A DNA stretch of 14,795 nt from Erysipelotrichaceae bacterium (GCA_900759455.1 CAAEVI010000170.1:1-14795); one strand, 5' to 3'; positions 7,134 to 14,671 are shown, numbered from the stretch's first letter. The notes: generated by a model not told the origin, from the sequence alone. A program made the numbers and translations.

Positions 7134-8063
7134 ATGAAGATTGGAATATTGTTTGCCGGTCAGGGAAGCCAGCACAGCGGCATGGGAAAAGATTTTTATG
7201 ATCGTTTCCCGGCAGCCCGTGCGGTATACGACCGTGTTCATATAGATATCGACGTAAAAAAACTGTGCTTTGAGGGAACACAGGAAGAACTGAATGACAC
7301 AGCAGTTGCTCAGCCGTGTATCCTTACGACGTCTTCCGCCATTGCGGCCGTATTGAGCGAAAACGGCATTCACGCCGATGCGGTTGCCGGACTGAGCCTT
7401 GGCGAATATTCCGCTCTGGCTTATGCCGGTGTATTTACGCCGGAACAGGGGGCGGCACTGGTTCGCGAACGCGGCAAGATCATGGCAGCGGCTTTGCCGG
7501 CAGGGACAAGTGGCATGGCAGCTGTTTTGAATACAGATGAAAGCATCATCAAAGAAGTGTGTGAAGAAGTCAGCGCGATCGGCGTCTGCGAGATTGCCAA
7601 TTATAACTGTCCGGGACAGATCGTGATCAGCGGTCAGAAAGCGGCCGTGGAAGCAGCCGGAGAGAAGCTCAAAGAACGCGGTGCGCGCCGTGTGATCCCG
7701 CTGGCTGTCAGCGGGGCATTCCATACCTCACTTCTCAATGATGCATCCTATCAGCTGAAAAATGTACTGGATACTTACGAATTTAATGAGGCAAAACTGC
7801 CGGTGATCTGCAATGTCAGCGGCAAGATCGAAGAGCGAGATGTCAAGGAAGTGCTCCGTGAACAGATTTGCCACAGCGTTCATTTTACGCAAAGCATTCA
7901 GACGATGCTGGACATGGGCATTGATACATTTATCGAAATCGGACCGGGGCATGCCCTGACCGGATTTGTCCGTAAGACAACACGCAATGTTGCGGCATAC
8001 AGCATCGATACCGTGGAAGATCTGGAAAAAGTGTTGAAGGAGGTAGGCAGTCATGGAAACTAA
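7134..8063 (+). CDS. fabD: Malonyl-CoA:ACP transacylase (FabD)
   Basis: FabD transfers malonyl groups from CoA to ACP, supplying the extender for FabH and FabF. The 309-residue protein has the acyltransferase signatures in order: FAGQGSQ (7-13), the nucleophile Ser88 in GLSLGEYSAL, Arg113 in RERGKIM, and the catalytic His197 in AVSGAFHTSLL. EIGPGHALTGFVRK near the C-terminus is also standard. AAGGAG (7121-7126) lies inside the end of the preceding gene, whose stop is 1 nt before this start. It overlaps fabG by 11 nt. Confidence 0.97.
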   Translation: MKIGILFAGQGSQHSGMGKDFYDRFPAARAVYDRVHIDIDVKKLCFEGTQEELNDTAVAQPCILTTSSAIAAVLSENGIHADAVAGLSLGEYSALAYAGVFTPEQGAALVRERGKIMAAALPAGTSGMAAVLNTDESIIKEVCEEVSAIGVCEIANYNCPGQIVISGQKAAVEAAGEKLKERGARRVIPLAVSGAFHTSLLNDASYQLKNVLDTYEFNEAKLPVICNVSGKIEERDVKEVLREQICHSVHFTQSIQTMLDMGIDTFIEIGPGHALTGFVRKTTRNVAAYSIDTVEDLEKVLKEVGSHGN

Positions 8064-8790
8064 GACTGTATTGGTGACCGGCGGCGGCAGAGGAATCGGA
8101 AAAGCAATCGCGCTTGCCTTTGCCAAAGAAGGCTATCAGGTGGCCGTCAATTATAACGGAAGCGAAGAAGCAGCCAAAGAAACAGCTTCGCTGTGCGAAC
8201 AGGAAGGCGTAAAGGCAAAGATCTATCGCTGCAATGTTGCCGATTATACGGCAGTGGAACAGATGATGAAACAGGTAAACGAAGACTTCGGCAGCATTGA
8301 TGTCTTAGTCAATAATTCGGGCATCACCAAAGACGGTCTGCTGCTTCGCATGAAGGAAGAAGACTTTGACAAGGTCATTGACATCAATCTGAAAGGAACT
8401 TTTAACTGTATCCGTCATGCAGCCCGCATCATGATGAAACAGCGTCACGGATCGATTATCAATATGTCCAGCGTTGTCGGTATCATGGGGAATATCGGCC
8501 AGATGAACTATGCGGCCAGCAAAGCCGGCATCATCGGTTTGACAAAATCAGCGGCTAAAGAGCTTGCATCACGCAATATCCGCGTCAATGCGATCGCTCC
8601 GGGATTCGTGGAAACAGAAATGACAAAAGTATTAAGCGAGGAAGCGCGCAGTGCAGCAATGAGTGTTATCGCACTGAAACGTTTTGCAAGCGTGGATGAC
8701 ATTGCAAATCTGGCAGTTTTCCTTGGTTCAGACAAGAGCAGTTATATTACCGGTCAGACCATTCAGGTCGACGGCGGAATGTCAATGTAG
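8053..8790 (+). CDS. fabG: 3-oxoacyl-ACP reductase (FabG)
   Basis: FabG reduces 3-oxoacyl-ACP to 3-hydroxyacyl-ACP with NADPH, the first reduction of each cycle. The 245-residue short-chain dehydrogenase has the dinucleotide site TGGGRGIG (9-16), Asn112, and the catalytic Ser140, Tyr153 and Lys157 (YAASK). VRVNAIAPGFVETEM-type sequence follows, and it ends with TGQTIQVDGGMSM, a classic FabG terminus. The motif usually read NNAG is NNSG here (87-90), a mild departure. The ribosome site AAGGAGGT (8037-8044) is essentially perfect and lies within fabD, which overlaps by 11 nt. Confidence 0.96.
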   Translation: METKTVLVTGGGRGIGKAIALAFAKEGYQVAVNYNGSEEAAKETASLCEQEGVKAKIYRCNVADYTAVEQMMKQVNEDFGSIDVLVNNSGITKDGLLLRMKEEDFDKVIDINLKGTFNCIRHAARIMMKQRHGSIINMSSVVGIMGNIGQMNYAASKAGIIGLTKSAAKELASRNIRVNAIAPGFVETEMTKVLSEEARSAAMSVIALKRFASVDDIANLAVFLGSDKSSYITGQTIQVDGGMSM

Positions 8791-8801
8791 GAGGTGCGGT
8801 T

Positions 8802-10040
8802 ATGAAACGCAGAGTAGTGATCACAGGCATGGGTGCAGTATCTCCCATCGGCAATACAGTAGATGAAATGTGGCAGGGCATTCGTGAAAAACGATGCGGT
8901 ATCGATGAAATTACCCATTTCGATACAAGCGACTATAAAGTAAAGCTTGCAGCTGAAGTAAAAGATCTGGATATGGAGCGCTACTTCAGCAAGCGTGACT
9001 TGAAGTTCAACGACCGTTTTACGCAGTTTGCCCGCATTGCGGCAAAACAGGCGATGGAAGACAGCAAAATCAATACGGAAACAGAAAATATGGATCGCTT
9101 CGGTGTCATTATCGGATCGGGAATCGGCGGCATAGCAACGATCGAACAGGCACAGGTCAATCTGGAAACACGGGGTGCGGGACGAGTATCGCCGTTCTTC
9201 ATTCCGATGACGCTTGCCAATCTGGCAGCCGGAACAGTTGCTATCGATATCGGGGCAAAGGGACATTGTTCCTGTGTCGTTACGGCGTGCGCAGCCGGCA
9301 GCAATGCCATCGGCGAGGCTTTCCATAAGATCCGCGACGGTTATGAAGATATCATTATGGCCGGCGGAAGCGAGGCAGCCATTACGCCGTTGGCAATTGC
9401 CGGATTTCAGTCCATGCGAGCTCTGTGCGAAGGCGATGACAAAAACCGCGCCAGCATTCCTTTTGACAAAGAACGTCACGGCTTTGTCATGGGAGAAGGT
9501 GCCGGCATCCTGATCCTGGAGGAATATGAACATGCCAAAGCACGTCATGCCAAGATCTATGGTGAGATCGTGGGTTACGGTGCTACCTGTGATGCACATC
9601 ATATTACGGCACCGGCACCGGATGGCAGCGGCGGAGCAAAAGCAATGGTCCAGGCGGTCGAAGACAGCGGTCTTGCAAAAGAAGATATCGATTATATCAA
9701 TGCACATGGAACCAGCACACCGCTGAATGACCGCACAGAAACAGCAGCTGTCAAACAGGCTTTTGCAGACCATGCATATCATCTGGCAATGTCTTCTACG
9801 AAATCGAATACCGGACATCTGCTGGGTGCCAGCGGTGCCATTGAAGCGATCATTACGATCAAGGCGCTGCAGGAAGGCTTTATTCCGCCGACCATCCATT
9901 TTGAACAGAAAGACGAAGACTGCGATCTTGATATCGTTGCCAACGAAGGGCGCAGTGCGGATTTACGCTATGCGATGAGCAATTCACTTGGCTTCGGCGG
10001 CCATAATGCTTCATTGATCTTTGCAAAAGGGGAGGAATAG
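8802..10040 (+). CDS. fabF: 3-oxoacyl-ACP synthase II, chain elongation (FabF)
   Basis: FabF condenses acyl-ACP with malonyl-ACP in every elongation round after FabH. The 412-residue length is normal. The Cys-His-His triad is present: Cys163 in VTACAAGSNAIG, His302 in NAHGTSTPLND and His339 in SNTGHLLGASG, with the conserved Lys334 nearby. It ends with NSLGFGGHNASLIF. GGAGGTG just after the fabG stop is the ribosome site. No fabB is present. In organisms that use FabM or FabX-type enzymes, FabF commonly also elongates the cis-unsaturated intermediates, so it may serve both branches here. Confidence 0.97.
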   Translation: MKRRVVITGMGAVSPIGNTVDEMWQGIREKRCGIDEITHFDTSDYKVKLAAEVKDLDMERYFSKRDLKFNDRFTQFARIAAKQAMEDSKINTETENMDRFGVIIGSGIGGIATIEQAQVNLETRGAGRVSPFFIPMTLANLAAGTVAIDIGAKGHCSCVVTACAAGSNAIGEAFHKIRDGYEDIIMAGGSEAAITPLAIAGFQSMRALCEGDDKNRASIPFDKERHGFVMGEGAGILILEEYEHAKARHAKIYGEIVGYGATCDAHHITAPAPDGSGGAKAMVQAVEDSGLAKEDIDYINAHGTSTPLNDRTETAAVKQAFADHAYHLAMSSTKSNTGHLLGASGAIEAIITIKALQEGFIPPTIHFEQKDEDCDLDIVANEGRSADLRYAMSNSLGFGGHNASLIFAKGEE

Positions 10041-10042
10041 TC

Positions 10043-10483
10043 ATGCTTTACGATTCCAATCAGATCCAGCAGATCATTCCGCATCGTTACCCGTTCCTGC
10101 TTGTTGATGCCATTGAGTCCATCAACGAGGAAGGAACCGCGATTGTCGGACGCAAATGCGTAACAGCAAACGAAATGCAGTTTCTGGGACATTTTCCGCA
10201 GAAACATCTGATGCCGGGCGTATTGATCGTCGAAGCACTGGCACAGACAGGATGTGTACTGTTGCTGTCCAAAGAAGAAAACAAAGGGAAGCTCGGTGTT
10301 TTTGCCGGCATCAATAAGATGCGCTTTCGTCGTCCGGTCATTCCGGGAGATGTGATGCGCTTGGAGGTCAAATTGACTAATCAGCGCGCAGGCATTTATT
10401 TTGCGGATGTCTGTGCAACCGTTGAAGGAGAAGTCGCTGCACGCGGAGAAATCATGTGCGCATTGATGGATCCGCAAAAATAA
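10043..10483 (+). CDS. fabZ: 3-hydroxyacyl-ACP dehydratase (FabZ)
   Basis: FabZ dehydrates 3-hydroxyacyl-ACP to trans-2-enoyl-ACP, the substrate of FabK. The 146-residue hot-dog fold protein has IIPHRYPFLLVD (11-22), the catalytic His50 in FLGHFP, and Glu64 in LIVEALAQTG. The segment between them reads KHLMPGV (54-60), where many FabZ proteins have a proline in place of His55. The gene starts 2 nt after fabF, with GGGGAGG upstream. It is the only dehydratase in the operon; there is no FabA-like or FabN-like second copy. A dual dehydratase/isomerase activity, as in enterococcal FabN, cannot be excluded from the sequence. Confidence 0.96.
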   Translation: MLYDSNQIQQIIPHRYPFLLVDAIESINEEGTAIVGRKCVTANEMQFLGHFPQKHLMPGVLIVEALAQTGCVLLLSKEENKGKLGVFAGINKMRFRRPVIPGDVMRLEVKLTNQRAGIYFADVCATVEGEVAARGEIMCALMDPQK

Positions 10484-10501
10484 GAAGGTAAGGTGATTCT
10501 T

Positions 10502-11188
10502 GTGACGCCGTTTCAAATCGTCAAAGTAATGCATCTGTTACCGGGTGCCTGGCTGTATGCCCGTCGATGCAACATGGAAGAATGGGAAAAGAATTATAAA
10601 AAACTGCAAGGCTACAGCCGGAAAGCGGTAAAAGCGCTGGGCTTTGAACTGATCTGCGAAGGTGCTGAGCAGCTGCCGAAACAGGGACCGATCCTGTTTG
10701 TGTCCAATCATCAGGGAACACTGGATCCGGCGCCGATCGTTGCAAGCTGTCCGCTTCCGATGGCATTTGTCTCGAAAAAGGAAAACGAGACGCTTCCTTT
10801 GCTGGGACGTCTTGCCCTGATGATCGGGACGATTCACTTTGACCGTGATACACGTGAGGGGAACGTGCACATGCTGCGGGAAAGTGCAAGAAGACTGAAA
10901 CAGAGGAAAAACTTATTGATCTTTCCGGAAGGGACACGTTCAAAAGGGGACAAGATGAACGAGTTCAAGATGGGATCACTGCAGCCTGCCTATATGGGGA
11001 AGGCAGCGATCGTTCCGATCACGCTGCAGCACTGCTATGCCTTAGATGAGCGTCATACGACAGTCAAGACCATCAAGGTCATTTACGGAAAAGCCATTCC
11101 TTACGAGGAATACCGTTCACAGAAACAGGAGGACGTGCTGAAACAGCTGCACGATGAAATTCAGCACAATGTATATGCCGGTTCATGA
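10502..11188 (+). CDS. plsC: 1-acyl-sn-glycerol-3-phosphate acyltransferase (PlsC)
   Basis: PlsC adds the second acyl chain to lysophosphatidic acid, making phosphatidic acid at the cytoplasmic membrane. From the GTG at 10502 it has 228 residues. Acyltransferase motifs are in order: NHQGTLD (69-75, with His70 and Asp75 as the catalytic pair), GTIHFDRDT with the motif II arginine, FPEGTRSKG (141-149), and AAIVPITLQ for motif IV. I prefer GTG 10502 because AAGGTGA (10490-10496) is well spaced before it. The in-frame GTG at 10493 overlaps that sequence and has only GAAGGT 3 nt away. As the first post-synthesis gene of the operon it links acyl supply to phospholipid assembly. PlsX and PlsY are not in the window. 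Confidence 0.9.
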   Translation: MTPFQIVKVMHLLPGAWLYARRCNMEEWEKNYKKLQGYSRKAVKALGFELICEGAEQLPKQGPILFVSNHQGTLDPAPIVASCPLPMAFVSKKENETLPLLGRLALMIGTIHFDRDTREGNVHMLRESARRLKQRKNLLIFPEGTRSKGDKMNEFKMGSLQPAYMGKAAIVPITLQHCYALDERHTTVKTIKVIYGKAIPYEEYRSQKQEDVLKQLHDEIQHNVYAGS

Positions 11189-11813
11189 GAAACATCTGAG
11201 CAAAGAGGAACAGTGGAATGTATGGACCCATGCCGTCATGGCTGTTGTCTTTGCTCTCTGGATGTGCATCAGTGCAGGTGATGCATGGCAACAGGATCAT
11301 GTATACGGCATCGGCATCTTCGTATTCTTTGTCTGTATGATCGCCATGTTTTCGGCATCGGCGTTTTACCATGGCATGAAGCCGGAAACAAAAGCCAAAA
11401 GGATCCTGCATGTATTTGATCATATCTGCATTTATCTTGCGATTGCCGGTAGCTATACACCGGCAGTACTGTGCGTGATGGATGGATTTGCACGCATCGG
11501 ATTGCTGCTTTTTCAATGGGGAATGGTTTTGATCGGTATTTTTTATAAGATATTTGCGAAAAAGAAAAATTCGCGGCTCTCTTTGATTTTGTATTTATGT
11601 ATGGGATGGAGCGTGATCGTTTTGCTGCCGCAGCTGCTGCACAATGCCTCACTGCCGTTTTTGCTGCTGGTGGCAGGGGGAGGAATTGCTTACAGTATCG
11701 GAGCAGTGATCTATGCCAAAAAACCATTTGCTTATTCACATGTCGTATGGCACTTCTTTGTGGCACTGGCTGCTGTTCTTCAGGGAATCGGATTTGTCTA
11801 TTGTCTTGTTTAA
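11154..11813 (+). CDS. Hemolysin-III/PAQR-family seven-helix membrane protein
   Basis: A 219-residue integral membrane protein of the hemolysin III family, the bacterial branch of the PAQR superfamily. About seven hydrophobic helices are visible, from WTHAVMAVVFALWMC to WHFFVALAAVLQGIGFVYCL. The PAQR metal-site signature is intact: Ser69-x3-His73 in SAFYH, Asp89 in HVFDH, and His196-x3-His200 in HVVWH. Eukaryotic PAQRs with this signature are receptors or lipid amide hydrolases; the true role of bacterial members is unclear, and the hemolysin name should not be read as a toxin. The start is uncertain: ATGs at 11154, 11169 and 11175 all lie inside plsC and none has a clear ribosome site, which suggests coupling to plsC translation. 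It is the last cistron before the operon terminator. Confidence 0.85.
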   Translation: MKFSTMYMPVHEKHLSKEEQWNVWTHAVMAVVFALWMCISAGDAWQQDHVYGIGIFVFFVCMIAMFSASAFYHGMKPETKAKRILHVFDHICIYLAIAGSYTPAVLCVMDGFARIGLLLFQWGMVLIGIFYKIFAKKKNSRLSLILYLCMGWSVIVLLPQLLHNASLPFLLLVAGGGIAYSIGAVIYAKKPFAYSHVVWHFFVALAAVLQGIGFVYCLV

Positions 11814-11839
11814 GACCTGTAAAACAACAGGTCTTTTTT
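11812..11839 (+). terminator. Rho-independent terminator of the fatty acid operon
   Basis: AAGACCTGT (11812-11820) pairs perfectly with ACAGGTCTT (11827-11835) around a 6-nt loop and runs into a six-T tract (11834-11839). It begins within the stop codon region of the hemolysin-III gene. This is the first strong terminator after the acpP promoter and defines an operon of about 11.6 kb. Confidence 0.92.
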
Positions 11840-11889
11840 CGTTAAAATACAAAAAGATTCACAAAAGTTTCATTTTTTTAAAAAAAGCA

Positions 11890-11918
11890 TTGACAAAACA
11901 ACCTTGTGCAGGTAAAAT
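11890..11918 (+). promoter_or_regulatory. Promoter of tRNA-Gln
   Basis: A perfect -35 TTGACA (11890-11895), a 17-nt spacer and TAAAAT (11913-11918) put the start near 11925, about 13 nt before the tRNA. The near-consensus match is typical of stable-RNA promoters. Confidence 0.88.
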
Positions 11919-11937
11919 ATAAACCGTTCCGAAACAT

Positions 11938-12013
11938 TGGGGTATAGCCAAGCGGTAAGGCACCAGACTCTGAATCTGGCATTTCCTTGGTTCGAATCCA
12001 AGTACCCCAGCCA
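11938..12013 (+). tRNA. tRNA-Gln (anticodon CTG)
   Basis: The acceptor strands TGGGGTA (11938-11944) and TACCCCA (12003-12009) pair fully, with discriminator G and an encoded CCA (12011-12013). The anticodon arm is CCAGA-CTCTGAA-TCTGG, giving anticodon CTG that reads CAG. The T arm is CTTGG-TTCGAAT-CCAAG and the D arm lies in GCCAAGCGGTAAGGC. It is a single-gene unit with its own promoter and terminator. Confidence 0.96.
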
Positions 12014-12023
12014 TGGAAAAGAC

Positions 12024-12050
12024 AGCCGTTCGATAGAACGGCTTTTTTTT
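12024..12050 (+). terminator. Rho-independent terminator after tRNA-Gln
   Basis: AGCCGTTC (12024-12031) and GAACGGCT (12036-12043) form an 8-bp perfect stem with a GATA tetraloop, followed by an unbroken T tract (12042-12050). It ends the tRNA-Gln transcript. Confidence 0.93.
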
Positions 12051-12276
12051 GTTACTTACTGATGATATGTGGACAATGAATGAAATTAGATCAGCAATTT
12101 GTGCGAATGCAAGATTGTTATGATCTGCACTCTGTTTTCGCGGGAGCACTCAGTGCTTGCTGAAAGTAAAAAGATAAGGTAAATCATCGGCTCTTACAGG
12201 GGTCGAAATATCAAAGTGTCATCTAAAGTTTAGAATCAAATTGTGTGATTCATGATGCGGTGTTCGCCCGTAATGA
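12051..12276. other. Intergenic stretch without a recognised gene
   Basis: No convincing coding frame, tRNA or known riboswitch core was recognised here. Weak dyads exist: AGCACT-C-AGTGCT near 12147-12159, and a longer imperfect one joining AGATCA (12088-12093) to TGATCT (12121-12126) with inner CAAT/ATTG pairing. There is no T-rich end typical of a terminator. The region might carry a leader element or a binding site for the downstream gene, but nothing supports a named function. Confidence 0.4.
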
Positions 12277-12304
12277 TTGTTTTTTATGGTGTTCGTTGTA
12301 TAAT
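12277..12304 (+). promoter_or_regulatory. Promoter of the aminopeptidase gene
   Basis: A consensus -10 TATAAT (12299-12304) lies 16 nt after a weak -35, TTGTTT (12277-12282). The predicted start is near 12311, about 23 nt before the ATG, which leaves room for the AAGAGAGG ribosome site. The perfect -10 is the main evidence. Confidence 0.7.
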
Positions 12305-12333
12305 ATAGGGCAGAAGAAAGAGAGGCAAAAATC

Positions 12334-14130
12334 ATGAATGAAATCGTAAAAAGAGTGGAACTGCTTCGTGAACAGATGAAGCATCATCAGGTGGATGCAT
12401 ATATTGTGCCGACATCTGACTTTCATGAGACAGAATATGTTTGTGATTACTTTAAGGCACGTGCTTATATGAGCGGATTCAGCGGATCTGCCGGAACGTG
12501 TGTGTTTACCGCCGATGAAGGAAAACTTTGGACAGACGGGCGTTACTTTATCCAGGCGGCAAAACAGCTGGAAGGCAGTGATATCGATCTGATGCGCATG
12601 GGCGATGAAGGTGTGCCTACGATCGAGGAATATCTGCTGGATGTAATGCCGGAAGGTGCTGTGCTCGGCTTTGACGGACGTGTCCTGAATACGGCAATGG
12701 TGGAGAACCTGCAGAAGAAACTGAAGGCAAAAAACATTGCAATTGAATGCGATATGGATCTGGTCGGTGAAATCTGGGAAGACCGGCCAGCACTTCCGGC
12801 CAGCAAGACATTTGCTCTTGATGTAAAATATACCGGCAAAAGTGCCGGTGAAAAGCTGGCTGCCGTACGTGAAAAGATGAAAGAGGCCGGTGCAGATACA
12901 CATATCATTACCCGTGTGGATGATATCGCATGGCTGTTCAATATGCGTGGTGATGATATTCCTTGTTTCCCGGTTGTTCTTTGTTATGCGATGATCAGGG
13001 AAAATGATGCGTATTTGTATATGAACAAGGAACGCCTGAGCGATGATCTCAAACAGATCTTTGAAGAAAATAATGTATCGGTAAAGGCATATGATGCGAT
13101 TTATGAAGATGTGAAGCATATAGCTGCTGACGCAAAAGTCCTTCTGGACAAGGCAAATACAAACTTTAAGATCGTTTCCAGCCTGCTGCAGGGAACACAG
13201 GTCATCAATCAGCCCAATCCGGTCGTATTGATGAAAGCGATGAAGAATCCGGTGGAACTTGAGAATATCCGTCGTTGTCATATCCGTGATGCCGTGGCAA
13301 TGACAAAGTTTATGTATTGGCTCAAAAACAATGTGGGCAAAACAAAGATCACGGAAATCAGCGCTTCTGATCAGCTGCTGAAACTGCGCAGTGAGCAGGA
13401 ATACTTTATGGAACCGAGCTTTAATACGATTGCGGCCTATAATGATCATGCGGCAATGATGCATTACAGTGCTACGGAAGAAACTGATGTCGAACTGAAG
13501 CCGGAAGGATTGCTGCTGGTAGACAGCGGCGGACAGTATCTGGAAGGAACAACGGATATCACGCGTACGTTTGTGCTCGGACCGATCTCGGAAGAATGCC
13601 GTTTCCACTTTACGACAGCTCTGCGTTCTATGATCGCTTTGGCAAAGGCACGCTTCCTGTATGGCTGCCGCGGCATGAATCTGGATATCTTGGCACGCGG
13701 ACCGTTATGGGATCTGGATCTGGATTATAAATGCGGTACCGGACATGGTATCGGTCATGTGCTGAATGTGCATGAATCGCCAAACGGTTTCCGCTGGCGT
13801 GTCGTTCCGGAGCGCAACGACAGCTGTGTTCTGGAAGAGGGAATGGTACAAAGCGATGAACCGGGTGTTTACCTGGAAGGGAAATACGGCATTCGTCACG
13901 AAAACGAAACTGTTGTGCGTAAGGGCGAGAAAAATGAATACGGTCAGTTCATGTATCTGGAAACAATAACATTCGTACCGTTCGATCTGGATGGCATTGA
14001 TCCTGATGTCATGACAAAGTATGAACGCGAATGGCTCAATGCATACCACAGGGAAGTATATGCCAAAGTATCACCGTACCTGAATAAAGAAGAAAATGAA
14101 TGGCTGAAGCAGGCAACTCGTGCAATCTGA
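12334..14130 (+). CDS. Xaa-Pro aminopeptidase, three-domain M24B metallopeptidase
   Basis: This enzyme removes the N-terminal residue from peptides with proline in second place, probably in the cytoplasm since no signal peptide is seen. The 598-residue length puts it in the large, three-domain class related to eukaryotic XPNPEP1, not the ~440-residue PepP or ~360-residue PepQ classes. Two creatinase-like N-terminal domains (about 1-160 and 165-310) precede a pita-bread catalytic domain. The five metal ligands are visible: Asp397 in LLLVDSGG, Asp408 in GTTDITRTF, His471 in GTGHGIGHVLNVHE, Glu509 in SDEPGVY, and Glu523 in GIRHENETVV. AAGAGAGG (12318-12325) supports the start. It has its own promoter, separate from the lipid operon, and a CpXC gene follows after 9 nt. 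Confidence 0.94.
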   Translation: MNEIVKRVELLREQMKHHQVDAYIVPTSDFHETEYVCDYFKARAYMSGFSGSAGTCVFTADEGKLWTDGRYFIQAAKQLEGSDIDLMRMGDEGVPTIEEYLLDVMPEGAVLGFDGRVLNTAMVENLQKKLKAKNIAIECDMDLVGEIWEDRPALPASKTFALDVKYTGKSAGEKLAAVREKMKEAGADTHIITRVDDIAWLFNMRGDDIPCFPVVLCYAMIRENDAYLYMNKERLSDDLKQIFEENNVSVKAYDAIYEDVKHIAADAKVLLDKANTNFKIVSSLLQGTQVINQPNPVVLMKAMKNPVELENIRRCHIRDAVAMTKFMYWLKNNVGKTKITEISASDQLLKLRSEQEYFMEPSFNTIAAYNDHAAMMHYSATEETDVELKPEGLLLVDSGGQYLEGTTDITRTFVLGPISEECRFHFTTALRSMIALAKARFLYGCRGMNLDILARGPLWDLDLDYKCGTGHGIGHVLNVHESPNGFRWRVVPERNDSCVLEEGMVQSDEPGVYLEGKYGIRHENETVVRKGEKNEYGQFMYLETITFVPFDLDGIDPDVMTKYEREWLNAYHREVYAKVSPYLNKEENEWLKQATRAI

Positions 14131-14139
14131 TCATAACGC

Positions 14140-14640
14140 ATGAAAAGCAGGCTTGTACCGGTCAGCTGTCCGTTTTGTGCTTATTCCACCATGCTGAAGA
14201 AGGAGACATATGCAGTTGCCTCCTTTGACAGCCGTTTGAAAGAACAGTTATACAGCGGCGAATATTTTCGCTTTCGCTGTCCCCGCTGCGGACAGCGTAG
14301 CGAATATGCGCATCCGATGCTGTATTATGATCCCGGAAAACGCTTTGTCCTGCTGCTGAATGAAGAAAACCAGACTGTCCGTTTCGATCCGGACATTCTC
14401 TGTGTACAGACACATACGGCGGAAGACTTCAAGGAACAATTCCATATTCTGGAAGATGGTTTGATACCTGAGGAAATCGCAAGGATCAAAGAACTTCTTT
14501 TACAGAAAAATCCGGAAGCTCATTATCGTTATGACTGTTTTGAGAACGATGTGCTGTGGTTTCTGTGCATTCGTGAGGAGGGACAAGGCATCATCGGTGT
14601 CGATAAGACAAAATTAGCGTTGACGGAAAGAAATAAATGA
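14140..14640 (+). CDS. CpXC-domain zinc-ribbon protein of unknown function
   Basis: A 166-residue soluble protein whose N-terminal half has two C-P-x-C knuckles, Cys10-Pro-Phe-Cys13 and Cys47-Pro-Arg-Cys50, the arrangement of the CpXC family and a likely single zinc site. The intervening segment and GEYFRFRCPRCGQRSEYAHPMLYYD fit that family in outline. The C-terminal half (about 75-166) is mixed and acidic, and I do not recognise it. It begins 9 nt after the aminopeptidase stop with no clear ribosome site, so it is probably translated by coupling from that gene. No terminator is seen between its stop and the tRNA-Ala promoter. Function is unknown; protein or nucleic-acid binding by the ribbon is possible. 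Confidence 0.8.
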   Translation: MKSRLVPVSCPFCAYSTMLKKETYAVASFDSRLKEQLYSGEYFRFRCPRCGQRSEYAHPMLYYDPGKRFVLLLNEENQTVRFDPDILCVQTHTAEDFKEQFHILEDGLIPEEIARIKELLLQKNPEAHYRYDCFENDVLWFLCIREEGQGIIGVDKTKLALTERNK

Positions 14641-14671
14641 TCATAAGTTGACAGGATCTTGAAATAAACTC

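Noticed and set aside
8763..9899. A 378-codon open frame on the minus strand
   Set aside because: It is antisense to fabF, which has its full catalytic triad. Its composition is Cys/His/Arg-rich and it shows no motif.
12205..12245. TCAAA repeats before the aminopeptidase gene as FabT-like sites
   Set aside because: The TCAAA copies point the same way and lack a TTTGA partner at 3-nt spacing.
12250..13608. A 452-codon open frame on the minus strand
   Set aside because: It lies antisense to the Xaa-Pro aminopeptidase, whose metal ligands and domains are complete. Its product is rich in Cys, His, Phe and Ile with no recognisable domain, as expected for an antisense shadow.
14648..14653. An extra TTGACA as a second tRNA-Ala promoter
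   Set aside because: No -10-like hexamer lies 16-18 nt downstream; the copy at 14672 has a well-spaced TATTAT.
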